A stretch of DNA of 35,254 nt from Candidatus Sericytochromatia bacterium (GTDB taxonomy: Bacteria > Cyanobacteriota > Sericytochromatia > UBA7694 > JACMQJ01). The translations under genes were made by a program, and so were the position numbers. Location of the stretch: positions 1 through 35,254 of the forward strand of contig BPII01000003.1 in the NCBI GenBank assembly GCA_026004035.1, read 5' to 3'. Below the pieces are notes generated by a model, which saw nothing but the letters and a program-made list of their open reading frames with translations, was not told the DNA's origin and ran no database searches. Shown in pieces: positions 27,871 to 35,254 of the stretch. Within the stretch, counting starts at the first letter, position 1. Every line of letters begins with the position of its first letter.

Positions 27871-29781
27871 ATGAGTAATTTTGAAGACGATATTCAAGAA
27901 GCTGAAGAATTTAGTAATAAAGTTGAAGATGTACTAAATTCATTTGGAGTATTAGATTTTAGTTATGAAAATTTAGAAAATATATATAATTCAATTAAAG
28001 AAAGAATAGATGAAATAAATAATAATTTAATTCCTCCAATAGAAAGAGAAATTGAAAAGATAAATTATTATATTGATAAAAAAAGAGAAGAATTAGAATT
28101 AGCAAAGAAAAATTCTGTTATTATAACTGATATATCAGAAGACACAGAATTTATTTACAACGATTCAAAAGCTAGAAATATAGAAGAGCAAATAAAAAAT
28201 GAATTGAATAAAAGATATTCTCAAGAAAAATTAAAATTTAAATATTTAGATGAATTAGACGAGCTTGCATCAAGATTAGAAGTATGTGAGAATTTAATAA
28301 AATCATATAATTTAAAATCTAACACTAATGAAATAATAGATTACTTTAATGAAGTAAATGGAGATATAATATTTGATATAGATTCTTTTAATTCCATTAC
28401 ATCTATAGATATAGAAATAATTGAAGTTTGGGAGAATTATTGGAGTATAGTTTTAGATGTTATAGGTAAATGTAATTTATACTTAAATGATATAGAACAA
28501 CTAATAAATTACTTTAATAACATAAAAGATGAATTAGAAGAAAAGGACCCTGAATCAAAATTTGTTTTTAACGAAATTGAAGAATTACCTAATTTTTCAC
28601 CTAGCCTTAATGAAATTATAGAAAATATGAACGATAAACTAATAACTTCTATAACAGCCTTATATGAACTAACAGCTTCCTATGAAGTAGGTGAAGATTA
28701 TTTAAATGAAAATAAAAATTTAGCTATATCAAAAATAAATAAGTTTAAAAATTGTATTATGCTTATAAAAAATAATTTGGATAACTATAAATTAGATTAC
28801 AAAGATTTGAAGAAAACTTTAACTAATATATTTGTTCTTTTAAATAAAAATATTCAGAGTATAGAAAATACACAAAAAGCATATAAACAGCAACAAGAAA
28901 CAAGAATAAGAAAAGTTAAAGAAATTATTAATATAATAAATAAAACTCCTTTTGAAGTATTAAGACAAAATTCAAGCGAAATTAATAATATGATTAATAC
29001 TTTAAATAATTATAATCCTGCTTCTAATCTTTTGGAAGTATTACAATTTTATTTTTCATTAAAAGCTAAATATCCTGTAAATGAGTCAAATAAAGAGGAC
29101 ATAATAGATGGCTTAAATACAGAATTAGAAAAACTTACTTTAATAGAAATAGATATAATATCAAAAATTTTAAATGTAGAATATAATCAAAAAAAAGGAT
29201 TTATTTATAATAATCCCAATAGAGTAAAAAATATTCAAAAAACTATTAATCAAGAAAATAATAGTTTATCTGAAAACAAGATTACTAATAAACAAAATAA
29301 AACTTCTCCAATAGAATTACTCAGAGGCAAAACTGGTAATTTAGAGTTTTCAGCTAATATGTTTTTAAAAGAAGGTCAAAGATCTAAAGGATTATTTGCT
29401 GTAAAATCATATTCAAAAGCTGTTAATACTTTTCTTGAATGTTACGAATTAGAAGATAACAATGAAAAAAAATTAAATTTACTAAAATTAGCTTTTAAAA
29501 GTGCAAAACTAGCACTAGAAGAAGTAGAAAACTCTGAAACATTATATAATTATGCTATTACATATAAAAAACTAGCCTATGCTTTATCTCCAAAAGTTCA
29601 AATTCCTAACTTAATAAAAATAGGAGATAATTTTTTAAAAGCTGGTAAAAGTCTTTTAAGAGAAGAAAATATCGTTAAATGTAAAGAGTGTTTTAATGAA
29701 GCATATCAAACATATATTCAAGTTCAAAATGAAGAAGGAATAAAGGAGAAAATAGAATCAATTTCAAGATTTATAAAGTAA
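27871..29781 (+). CDS. Large coiled-coil protein with C-terminal TPR-like helices
   Basis: 636 residues, soluble, no signal peptide; GGAG precedes the ATG. Residues 1-120 form an acidic helical coiled coil (ENLENIYNSIKERIDEINNN, REIEKINYYIDKKREELELA). The centre (about 120-400) is further alpha-helical with many Asn, Ile, Glu and Lys. Residues about 470-490 are a polar linker (SLSENKITNKQNKTSP). From about 500 helices of TPR type appear (FLECYELEDNNEKKLNLLKL, SETLYNYAITYKKLAYALSP, CKECFNEAYQTYIQVQ). No enzymatic motif. I do not recognise the protein; a scaffold or assembly function is inferred from architecture alone. A small ORF with a perfect ribosome site follows. Confidence 0.7.
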   Translation: MSNFEDDIQEAEEFSNKVEDVLNSFGVLDFSYENLENIYNSIKERIDEINNNLIPPIEREIEKINYYIDKKREELELAKKNSVIITDISEDTEFIYNDSKARNIEEQIKNELNKRYSQEKLKFKYLDELDELASRLEVCENLIKSYNLKSNTNEIIDYFNEVNGDIIFDIDSFNSITSIDIEIIEVWENYWSIVLDVIGKCNLYLNDIEQLINYFNNIKDELEEKDPESKFVFNEIEELPNFSPSLNEIIENMNDKLITSITALYELTASYEVGEDYLNENKNLAISKINKFKNCIMLIKNNLDNYKLDYKDLKKTLTNIFVLLNKNIQSIENTQKAYKQQQETRIRKVKEIINIINKTPFEVLRQNSSEINNMINTLNNYNPASNLLEVLQFYFSLKAKYPVNESNKEDIIDGLNTELEKLTLIEIDIISKILNVEYNQKKGFIYNNPNRVKNIQKTINQENNSLSENKITNKQNKTSPIELLRGKTGNLEFSANMFLKEGQRSKGLFAVKSYSKAVNTFLECYELEDNNEKKLNLLKLAFKSAKLALEEVENSETLYNYAITYKKLAYALSPKVQIPNLIKIGDNFLKAGKSLLREENIVKCKECFNEAYQTYIQVQNEEGIKEKIESISRFIK

Positions 29782-29796
29782 TATAAGGAGGTAATA

Positions 29797-29874
29797 ATGC
29801 AAGTACAAACTAGCTTAATAGAAAATATTTTAAGTGAAAATACTTTGTTTTTTATACCGCTATCTCGGTACTGA
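29797..29874 (+). pseudogene. 25-codon gene start truncated by repeat R2
   Basis: AAGGAGGT precedes ATG 29797, the best ribosome site in the area. The reading frame MQVQTSLIENILSENTLFFI stops at TGA 29872-29874, whose bases lie inside the first terminal repeat (GGTACTG, 29867-29873) of R2. A strong translation start on such a short frame suggests a longer gene was cut by R2; a genuine micropeptide is an alternative. Confidence 0.45.
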
Positions 29875-30007
29875 GATTGGATTATAGAAAAAATTACATT
29901 CAAAAGCTTATAAATACTAAATTTAAAGTATATTTTAATATAAATCTTTAAAATGCTTATTATTAATGGGATTTTAAGCTTATCAAAAATAACATTAACC
30001 CAGTACC
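29867..30007 (+). repeat. Dispersed repeat R2, copy B, with terminal inverted repeats
   Basis: Ends GGTACTG and CAGTACC are exact inverted repeats, and the body matches the minus strand of 4101-4223 at about 88% by eye. No target duplication is obvious. The size and the two convergent-gap locations suggest a small non-autonomous element or a terminator-like repeat. The rest of 29875-30074 holds only this repeat and the palindrome that follows. Confidence 0.75.
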
Positions 30008-30024
30008 TTATTGGAAATAGGAAG

Positions 30025-30044
30025 CCTCTCAATTAATTGAGAGG
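30025..30044. other. 20-bp perfect palindrome, possible IS200/IS605-like end or terminator
   Basis: CCTCTCAATTAATTGAGAGG is a perfect inverted repeat, unusually GC-rich for this window. The context GGAAGC-stem-AGAGCTCAC resembles right ends of IS200/IS605 elements. It also lies between the rsmI stop and the end of the upstream convergent gene, so a bidirectional terminator is possible, though no T-tract follows. Confidence 0.45.
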
Positions 30045-30074
30045 AGAGCTCACTTAAAAATAAATAAATTATTT

Positions 30075-30911
30075 TTATATTAAAAATTTATTGTATATTT
30101 CTTTACTACTTAGGTCAAATTTTTTTGATAAAATTTTTGCTATTTCTTTTTTTGTTAAATTTTCTCTTTTTAAACTTTCTATTTCTTTATTAAGATTATC
30201 AATTTGTAAAAAAATATTATCATTTTTTTCCTTAGATATACCTTCTATTGCAATACAAAATTCACCTTTTATTTTATTTTTTGGATATTTATTTTTGAAT
30301 TCTGAAATTTTCCCTCTCCAAAAATTTTCATGTTTTTTTGTTATTTCTTTACCTATACATATGTTTCTATCTCCTAATATACTATAAATATAATCTAAAG
30401 TTTTTTCTATTTTATGAGGAGCTTCATATAATATAATAGTAAATTCTAAATTTTTAATATCATTAAAAATCTTATCTCTTTTAGATTTTTCATTAGGTAA
30501 AAAACCTATAAAAATGAAAATATTGCTTGGAAAACCAGAAACTACTAAATTTAATAAAAATGCAGAAGGACCAGAAACAGGTATTAATTCAATATCATTT
30601 TCTATAGCCATTTTCACTAGAGGAAAACCTGGATCAGAAATAAGAGGCATACCAGCATCACTAACTAAAGCAATGTTTTTTCCATTTAGAACTTGATTTA
30701 TAAAAAACTCTGTTTTGATATTTTCATTATAAGAATGATAACTATAAAGAGGTTTAGAAATACTTAAATGGTTCAAAATTTTAATTGTATTTCTAGTATC
30801 TTCACAAAGTATAAAATCAACATTCTTTAAGGTATTTATTAATCTAAAAGAAATATCATCTAAATTTCCTATAGGAGTACCACATAAATATATTTTACCT
30901 TTTAAACTCAT
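30075..30911 (-). CDS. rsmI: 16S rRNA (cytidine-1402-2'-O)-methyltransferase RsmI
   Basis: 278 residues. SAM-dependent tetrapyrrole-methylase-fold enzyme that methylates the ribose of C1402 in the ribosomal P site. Motifs: KIYLCGTPIGNLDDISFR at the N-terminus, DFILCEDTRNTIKIL, ALVSDAGMPLISDPG, LIPVSGPSAFLLNLVVSGFP, ILYEAPHKIEKTL, CIGKEITKKHENFWRG and the C-terminal helix-turn-helix-like tail (NLTKKEIAKILSKKF). Monocistronic on the minus strand. Confidence 0.96.
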   Translation of the reverse strand: MSLKGKIYLCGTPIGNLDDISFRLINTLKNVDFILCEDTRNTIKILNHLSISKPLYSYHSYNENIKTEFFINQVLNGKNIALVSDAGMPLISDPGFPLVKMAIENDIELIPVSGPSAFLLNLVVSGFPSNIFIFIGFLPNEKSKRDKIFNDIKNLEFTIILYEAPHKIEKTLDYIYSILGDRNICIGKEITKKHENFWRGKISEFKNKYPKNKIKGEFCIAIEGISKEKNDNIFLQIDNLNKEIESLKRENLTKKEIAKILSKKFDLSSKEIYNKFLI

Positions 30912-31004
30912 ATTATTAAGTATAAATTACAATACCTTTATAAATAATAGTTTAATATTAACACAATATATTATAAATCTATTTGTTATTCCTTAAATGC
31001 CTAG

Positions 31005-31048
31005 TCAAACCTTCGGTTTGCTACTTCTTTTAAAATGTGAATTTATTA
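31005..31048 (-). repeat. 44-bp dispersed repeat R1, copy 2
   Basis: Reverse complement of 19277-19320 with three differences. The plus strand shows the hairpin CAAACC-TTC-GGTTTG. It lies upstream of both divergent genes, whereas copy 1 lies downstream of rfbC. Confidence 0.75.
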
Positions 31049-31089
31049 CAGGATAATACTATATATGTTTAATTTTTAATTTAATTTAT

Positions 31090-31133
31090 AGTGTAAGAAG
31101 TCTATTAATTTAAGTGTAGGAAGTCTATTAATA
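31090..31133 (+). repeat. Two direct 20-21-bp repeats, period 23
   Basis: AGTGTAAGAAGTCTATTAAT at 31090 and AGTGTAGGAAGTCTATTAAT at 31113 differ by one base. The reverse complement of their tail (TTAATAGACTT) nearly recurs next to the IS5 relic at about 19329 (TTTAATAGACTTG), so they may be relics of insertion-sequence ends, or binding sites for a regulator of the lipoprotein gene. Confidence 0.6.
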
Positions 31134-31234
31134 TTAAGTACAATTTTTTTCTTAAAAATAATTTACAAAAGTTAAGTTTAAAATATACAAATATATGGTT
31201 ACATTATAATATATCTTCTTGGAGGTTTTAATTA

Positions 31235-31960
31235 ATGAGAAAATTTTTACCTATTTTGATTTTTACATTAACAGCATGTTCTACTAATGATAGTTTAGTT
31301 ACAAGTAATTTAGTAAATGAACAAGTTCAAGCAAATGCTCTAAAAAAAATAACTTTATCAATGGACAAGAAAGAAGGAACTGAAATAAAAAAAATTGTAG
31401 TAGATAAACCTATACCTAGTAAAAAAGAATCAGCGTTAGCTAAGAAAACAGAAAAATTAGATATAAAATTTACTGAACCAGTAGGAACAAATGATTATGT
31501 TTCAAGAGAGTATGCAAGGAGAGCAAGGTATGCTTTAAATGAAATGAATAAAGCTTATTCTTTTTCAGAAGGTTATAGAATAGGTTTAAGAGAATTAGAT
31601 TATATGAGAAGAGATGGTGTTTATGTTGCAAAAGTTGCATATCCTGCTGCTGAAGCTGTTGAAAGTTGGTCTAATGGCTTTAAAGTAGTAGCATCTGCAT
31701 TAAATCATATAGCTGATGATAGACCTAATACGCCAGATGAAGCTGTAAGATTAGTTATGAATATGATGTCAGCAAATGATTCTTGGAGAGATGGTTATAG
31801 AGTTGGAGTAGTAGCTTTAAGAGTTATTTCAAATACAGATAATAGAAAAGTTAGAGAAATTATTGATTATGGTTTAAGAAGAGCTGAAAGTGCTTATGAT
31901 TATAAAGAAGCTTATGATATTTTAATTGATACATTAAGAGATTTAAGAAATTACTTTTAA
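31235..31960 (+). CDS. Arginine-rich helical-repeat lipoprotein, 241 residues
   Basis: Signal peptide MRKFLPILIFTLTAC, lipidated Cys15. Residues about 16-85 are a Lys-rich flexible spacer. From about 90 the protein is alpha-helical, with repeats of about 35-45 residues marked by SFSEGYRIGLRELDYM, SWSNGFKVVASALNHI, SWRDGYRVGVVALRVI and DYKEAYDILIDTLRDL. The consensus is aromatic-x-x-GY+hG-x-x-AL. It is less AT-biased by eye than most hypothetical genes here, and uses Arg where they use Lys. Strong GGAGG ribosome site. The family is unknown; an abundant envelope lipoprotein is a reasonable guess. Its stop is 3 bases from the stop of the convergent sensor gene. Confidence 0.75.
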   Translation: MRKFLPILIFTLTACSTNDSLVTSNLVNEQVQANALKKITLSMDKKEGTEIKKIVVDKPIPSKKESALAKKTEKLDIKFTEPVGTNDYVSREYARRARYALNEMNKAYSFSEGYRIGLRELDYMRRDGVYVAKVAYPAAEAVESWSNGFKVVASALNHIADDRPNTPDEAVRLVMNMMSANDSWRDGYRVGVVALRVISNTDNRKVREIIDYGLRRAESAYDYKEAYDILIDTLRDLRNYF

Positions 31961-31963
31961 AAT

Positions 31964-33766
31964 TTAAATCTTATATTCAATTCTATTTTTACCTTTATTT
32001 TTAGCTAAATATAGTAGTTCTTCACAAGATTTAAGTAATGTATTTGGATTTTTATTTTTTTCTGGATATGAATCTATTGATAAGCTAACAGTAATCTTTA
32101 ATTCGTTTTCTTCAAATTTTATATTATCTATAGCATTTTTTATATTATTAGCTAAATCCAAACTTTCAAGAAATGAGGTATCAGGTAATAAAATACATAT
32201 TATTTGACTTGAGTATTTTGCAGCTATATATTCTGGTTTAATTAAAGTCTTTACTTTATCTATTACTAATTTTATTACATTATCACCAAAATCTCTTCCA
32301 TATTCTTCATTTATATATTTTAAATTATCTATGTCTAACATTATTAAACTTAAATTATTATGATTTTTTACAGCTTTTATTATTTCCTCTTCTAAATTTC
32401 TTTCTAAATATCTCCTTAAATATAAGTTAGTGCTTGTATCTAATGAAGCTAATTCAAAAAGGTGTAAGCTATTCCATAAAGCAGAAATTATTTTACTTAA
32501 ATTATTAATTGTTGTTTCATCTTCTTCAGAAAATTCGTTACTATTTTCTTTATTCATTATTAATATAAATGCTTCTATCTCATTATCTACAATAATAGGT
32601 GATATTACAGCATTATCAAATTCTTCAGTAAAAACAGAGGATTTATCATAAATGTTAATAGTATTTTTGGTGTCTATAAGATTTAATATAATATTTTCTT
32701 GATTAAATTTATACTCATTATTATTTTTTACTCTAGTTGTATTAATTGAAGACAATATCTTAAAAGTTTGATTATTTGGAATATATTTTGCTAAAAATGA
32801 CTTTTGAGCGTCAAAAATATCTATAATATCATTTACTATTGTGTTTGAAAAATCATTTATATTCTTTTTGTTTATTAACTTTTCTATAAGTAAGTTTATT
32901 TTATTTAATACATTTATTAAATTATTTAATTGGTAATTCTTATTCTTATTTTGCTTACTAGTAGTTTCAAGTATTCTGTTATTTTCCTCCAATTTTTTTT
33001 CTATATTATAGTATTTATCTATATAATTACTAATATTTCTTGATAACTCTTTTAAAGATATAAATATTTTATGAAATTCATAGTAAGAAATAAATTTATC
33101 AATTTTTAATTCTAAATTTCCTTGGTTCATTTGAATTATTAAATTATTTATTTCATCTAAAGGTTTAAAAAATAGTTTTAGCAATAAATAAAAGCTTATT
33201 AAAATAATCAACAATATAAAAATAGTAATATCTTTTAAAATATCAGAAAAGTATAAATTTTCTATATTATCTATATAAATTTCCATACATAAAATAAAAT
33301 CTTTATTATCAACTTTTTTTATTGGTGCAAAAGCTAATATCCATTTACTTGACTTATCAGAAAGTATTGTTTTACTTATTGTAGGCTTTATGAAACCATA
33401 ATTTAAGTATATGTCAGAAATTTTATAAACATCAAGTTTTTCATCTAAAAAATTATATATCCTATTATCTTCTTTATATAGAATAAAAATGTCTTTAGCA
33501 ATTGGTAACTCAGTTTTCAATTCTAATATTTTATTTTTAAAAAAGTTATGATTATTTTTTTTTATATTAAATTCAAAATTATTTTCAGAAAAAATTTTTG
33601 AAGTCAATGTAATAATAGTTAAAATTTTGTTTTCTTTCTCTTTAAATAGACTTTTATCTAGAAAACTATTAAAATATATTGAGTATAAAAAAACTATAGG
33701 TATAAAAATTATTGTTATAATAATAAAAAAAACTAATTTTAAATTAATATAAACTTTATTTTGCAT
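31964..33766 (-). CDS. Membrane sensor with HAMP, GAF and degenerate GGDEF domain
   Basis: 600 residues. Transmembrane helix 1 (about 11-33), an extracytoplasmic sensor region (about 34-178) of Cache-like character, transmembrane helix 2 (ITIFILLIILISFYLLLKLF), HAMP (KPLDEINNLIIQMNQGNLEL), a coiled coil, a GAF-like domain (about 305-430) and a C-terminal GGDEF fold beginning ASLDTSTNLYLRRYLE. The metal-binding LIMLDIDNLKYINEEYG is largely kept, but the signature loop is KYSSQIICIL instead of RYGGDEF. Diguanylate cyclase activity is therefore unlikely; it may sense GTP or c-di-GMP, or signal by contact. ATG overlaps the upstream stop (TAATG), so it is cotranscribed with the deacetylase gene. 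Confidence 0.85.
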   Translation of the reverse strand: MQNKVYINLKLVFFIIITIIFIPIVFLYSIYFNSFLDKSLFKEKENKILTIITLTSKIFSENNFEFNIKKNNHNFFKNKILELKTELPIAKDIFILYKEDNRIYNFLDEKLDVYKISDIYLNYGFIKPTISKTILSDKSSKWILAFAPIKKVDNKDFILCMEIYIDNIENLYFSDILKDITIFILLIILISFYLLLKLFFKPLDEINNLIIQMNQGNLELKIDKFISYYEFHKIFISLKELSRNISNYIDKYYNIEKKLEENNRILETTSKQNKNKNYQLNNLINVLNKINLLIEKLINKKNINDFSNTIVNDIIDIFDAQKSFLAKYIPNNQTFKILSSINTTRVKNNNEYKFNQENIILNLIDTKNTINIYDKSSVFTEEFDNAVISPIIVDNEIEAFILIMNKENSNEFSEEDETTINNLSKIISALWNSLHLFELASLDTSTNLYLRRYLERNLEEEIIKAVKNHNNLSLIMLDIDNLKYINEEYGRDFGDNVIKLVIDKVKTLIKPEYIAAKYSSQIICILLPDTSFLESLDLANNIKNAIDNIKFEENELKITVSLSIDSYPEKNKNPNTLLKSCEELLYLAKNKGKNRIEYKI

Positions 33767-34794
33767 TAGTTAAGTAATTTATTTATTGCTATAATATTGT
33801 TTATCAAATTAAAAATATATTGATTTTCATTTTCATTTTTACTTATTTTATATTTTCTATCATATTTATAAAGTAATGATAATAATGTATTATAAACTCC
33901 ATTATGTAAAGCTTCTAAATTATAACCTCCTTCTAAAGTTAGTAACAATCTACCATTACATAATTCATCTGAAATTTGATTTATCCTAAATGATAAATAT
34001 TTATAAAGATTATCCGTAGCATTTAAACCACCTAATGGATCTTTATAATGAGCATCATAACCAGCTGCAACAAATATCATTTCAGGATTAAATTTTTTTA
34101 ATGCTGGTAGAACAATATTTTCAAAGGTTTCAAAATATATGTAATCAGAAAAACCTTCTGGTATAGGAATATTTATATTATATCCTTCTCCTTTACCTGT
34201 ACCAATATCATTATAACTACCACTAAATGGCCAAAAAGGGTATTGATGCCAAGAAATTGTTAATACTTTGTTTGAATTATAAAATATTTGCTCTGTTCCA
34301 TTTCCATGATGAACATCAAAATCTAATACTGCAACTCTTTTTAATCTATATTTTTCAAGTGCTTCATTTATAGCTACCGATAAATTATTAAATAAGCAAA
34401 ATCCCATTGTTTTATTTGGTAAAGCATGATGTCCCGGTGGTCTTATAAAGCAAAAAACTTTATTTATACTATTCTGTAAAATGAATTCTAGTGCTTTTAT
34501 AACACTACCACAAGCATATATCGCTGTATTATATGATTCATTAGAAACTACAGTATCTTCATCTATCCTTCCTTCATTATCATTGCAAAATTTTTCTACA
34601 AAGCTAACATATTCTTTTGAGTGAATTTTATATAATACTGATAAATCAATTTTTTGTGGTTCTATATCAAAAAAAATTTTTCTTCCTATTTTATCTATAG
34701 CTGAATCTATAACTTCTAATCTGCTAGAATTCTCAGGATGAAAACCTGTATCATGTTTTTTAAATATGTCAGAATTGACAATTCCAAGATTCAT
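33766..34794 (-). CDS. Histone deacetylase/AcuC superfamily hydrolase
   Basis: 342 residues, full length. Zinc amidohydrolase fold that removes acetyl groups from lysines or polyamines. Conserved parts: HPENSSRLEVIDSAI near the start, RPPGHHALPN with the charge-relay His pair, GFCLFNN, LDFDVHHGNGTEQIF supplying Asp and His zinc ligands, AAGYDAHYKDPLGG with the second Asp, and LTLEGGYN. The sequence most resembles class II-type bacterial enzymes. The substrate is unknown. It overlaps the small upstream gene (ATGA) and the downstream sensor gene (TAATG). Confidence 0.93.
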   Translation of the reverse strand: MNLGIVNSDIFKKHDTGFHPENSSRLEVIDSAIDKIGRKIFFDIEPQKIDLSVLYKIHSKEYVSFVEKFCNDNEGRIDEDTVVSNESYNTAIYACGSVIKALEFILQNSINKVFCFIRPPGHHALPNKTMGFCLFNNLSVAINEALEKYRLKRVAVLDFDVHHGNGTEQIFYNSNKVLTISWHQYPFWPFSGSYNDIGTGKGEGYNINIPIPEGFSDYIYFETFENIVLPALKKFNPEMIFVAAGYDAHYKDPLGGLNATDNLYKYLSFRINQISDELCNGRLLLTLEGGYNLEALHNGVYNTLLSLLYKYDRKYKISKNENENQYIFNLINNIIAINKLLN

Positions 34795-35033
34795 TTTTTC
34801 TTATTTTGCAATTTTTCTAATTTTTTTATTGGTTTAATTTTTGAAAATAATTCTTCGGGACTAGTTAATTTATTTTCATCACTTGCAAAAATAAAATCAG
34901 GTGATGGTAACATATTTTCTTCAGTTAATTCTGGTATATCACTATAAATATTTTCTAAAATTTCTTTAGGTGGAATTAAATTTATCTTTCCAAGGGTAAT
35001 AGGAAATTCTTTATATTCTTCTTTTTCATTCAT
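34791..35033 (-). CDS. Small hypothetical protein, 80 residues
   Basis: Acidic N-terminal part (MNEKEEYKEFPITLGKINLI, PPKEILENIYSD) and a Lys-rich tail (KIKPIKKLEKLQNKKK). No membrane segment or known motif. The stop overlaps the deacetylase ATG (ATGA), and it begins 28 bp after the DUF151 stop, so it is a linked member of the same minus-strand operon. Composition suggests a largely disordered adaptor-like protein, but nothing more can be said. Confidence 0.6.
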   Translation of the reverse strand: MNEKEEYKEFPITLGKINLIPPKEILENIYSDIPELTEENMLPSPDFIFASDENKLTSPEELFSKIKPIKKLEKLQNKKK

Positions 35034-35061
35034 AATTTAATTATACTCAAAAAACAAAAAA

Positions 35062-35254
35062 TTAGCTTTTAAAAAAATCACTTGGTTTTACACTATCTAT
35101 AAATTTTTTAAATTCTTGTGCTTCTTGTTCATCTCTTGTTTGATCTATTGGTATTGAACTTGAAGCCATTACTTGTTCAGATACATATATATTAGCTTTT
35201 GTTCTTATTGCTATAGCTACTGCATCACTTGGTCTAGAATCAATAGAAAATTCC
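35062..35254 (-). CDS. Bifunctional nuclease family protein, DUF151 (5' end outside window)
   Basis: The window edge cuts the gene; the stop is at 35062-35064. The visible C-terminal 63 residues carry the DUF151 core FSIDSRPSDAVAIAIRTKAN and IYVSEQVMASSSIPID, and then EAQEFKKFIDSVKPSDFF, which matches the usual ending F..FL..v.P.DF. Proteins of this family have been reported to have nuclease activity on DNA and RNA and are common in cyanobacteria, plants and actinobacteria. It is the most upstream visible gene of the operon. Confidence 0.88.
   Translation of the reverse strand, partial: EFSIDSRPSDAVAIAIRTKANIYVSEQVMASSSIPIDQTRDEQEAQEFKKFIDSVKPSDFFKS

Larger units (their letters stand above)
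30912..31234. other. 323-bp divergent intergenic region with repeats
   Basis: Separates rsmI (minus) from the lipoprotein gene (plus). It contains R1 copy 2 (31005-31048) and two direct 20-21-bp repeats (31090-31133), both described separately. TATAAT at 31205-31210 is a plausible -10 for the lipoprotein gene, but no good -35 stands 16-18 bp upstream. The strong ribosome site GGAGG is at about 31221-31225. No gene is visible. Confidence 0.4.

Noticed and set aside
34738..34947. 69-codon plus-strand frame
   Set aside because: Antisense to the deacetylase start and the 80-residue gene, which form a tightly overlapping operon on the minus strand.

Overview
The window is very AT-rich and densely packed with genes. 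It looks like a chromosomal segment of a diderm bacterium. Outer-membrane beta-barrel proteins, several lipoproteins, an O-antigen-ligase-type polymerase and a dTDP-sugar epimerase imply an outer membrane with surface polysaccharide. An affinity with non-photosynthetic relatives of Cyanobacteria is possible. Hints are the paired b' and b subunits of the F-type ATP synthase, a pyruvate kinase with a C-terminal phosphohistidine domain and an SNETAVGKYP motif, a DhnA-type class I aldolase, and a bifunctional-nuclease (DUF151) gene. The gamma subunit appears to lack the insertion seen in photosynthetic cyanobacteria. Campylobacterota also carry b'-b-delta-alpha-gamma-beta-epsilon operons without a and c, so the assignment is tentative.

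Layout. 1-1061: 3' part of an outer-membrane barrel gene ending in a CxxCH haem motif. 1531-2881: dnaA, split by one extra A. 2990-4072: EF-hand protein with YS-repeats. 4384-7230 (minus): pyk followed by a coiled-coil/TPR membrane protein, also split by one extra A. 7362-9215: a small plus-strand cluster with two lipoproteins and a membrane-anchored protein. 9218-10210 (minus): Ig-like membrane protein and UspA. 10485-10667: relic of an SGNH/acyltransferase gene. 10762-17567: atpF'-F-H-A-G-D-C, then an HMA metallochaperone-like gene and rsmG. 17675-19273: class I aldolase and RmlC epimerase.

19274-21600 is a graveyard: fragments of an IS5-type transposase, hsdR and tnpB, an IS200/IS605-type hairpin and a G8 tract, surrounding one intact DUF6445-like oxygenase gene. 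21678-25697 is a surface-polysaccharide cluster: a ligase with TPRs (one or two extra-A frameshifts) and a barrel protein with carboxypeptidase-regulatory-like domains. 25706-27759 (minus): a CYTH phosphatase/cyclase-like gene (extra A), a zinc-ribbon membrane protein and holA. 27871-29874: a large coiled-coil/TPR protein and a 25-codon truncated gene that runs into a dispersed repeat. 30075-30911: rsmI. 31235-31960: an arginine-rich repeat lipoprotein. 31964-35254 (minus): DUF151 nuclease (partial), a small protein, a histone-deacetylase-like hydrolase and a membrane sensor with a degenerate GGDEF domain.

The most notable whole-window signals are these. (1) Four, perhaps five, genes including dnaA are each interrupted by exactly one surplus base in a poly-A tract. 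This could be consensus error or transcriptional slippage. (2) A repeat of about 125-140 bp occurs in two convergent intergenic regions, and a second 44-bp hairpin repeat occurs at two other loci. (3) A nearly identical 16-bp palindrome sits in front of two genes. No tRNA, rRNA or CRISPR array was found.
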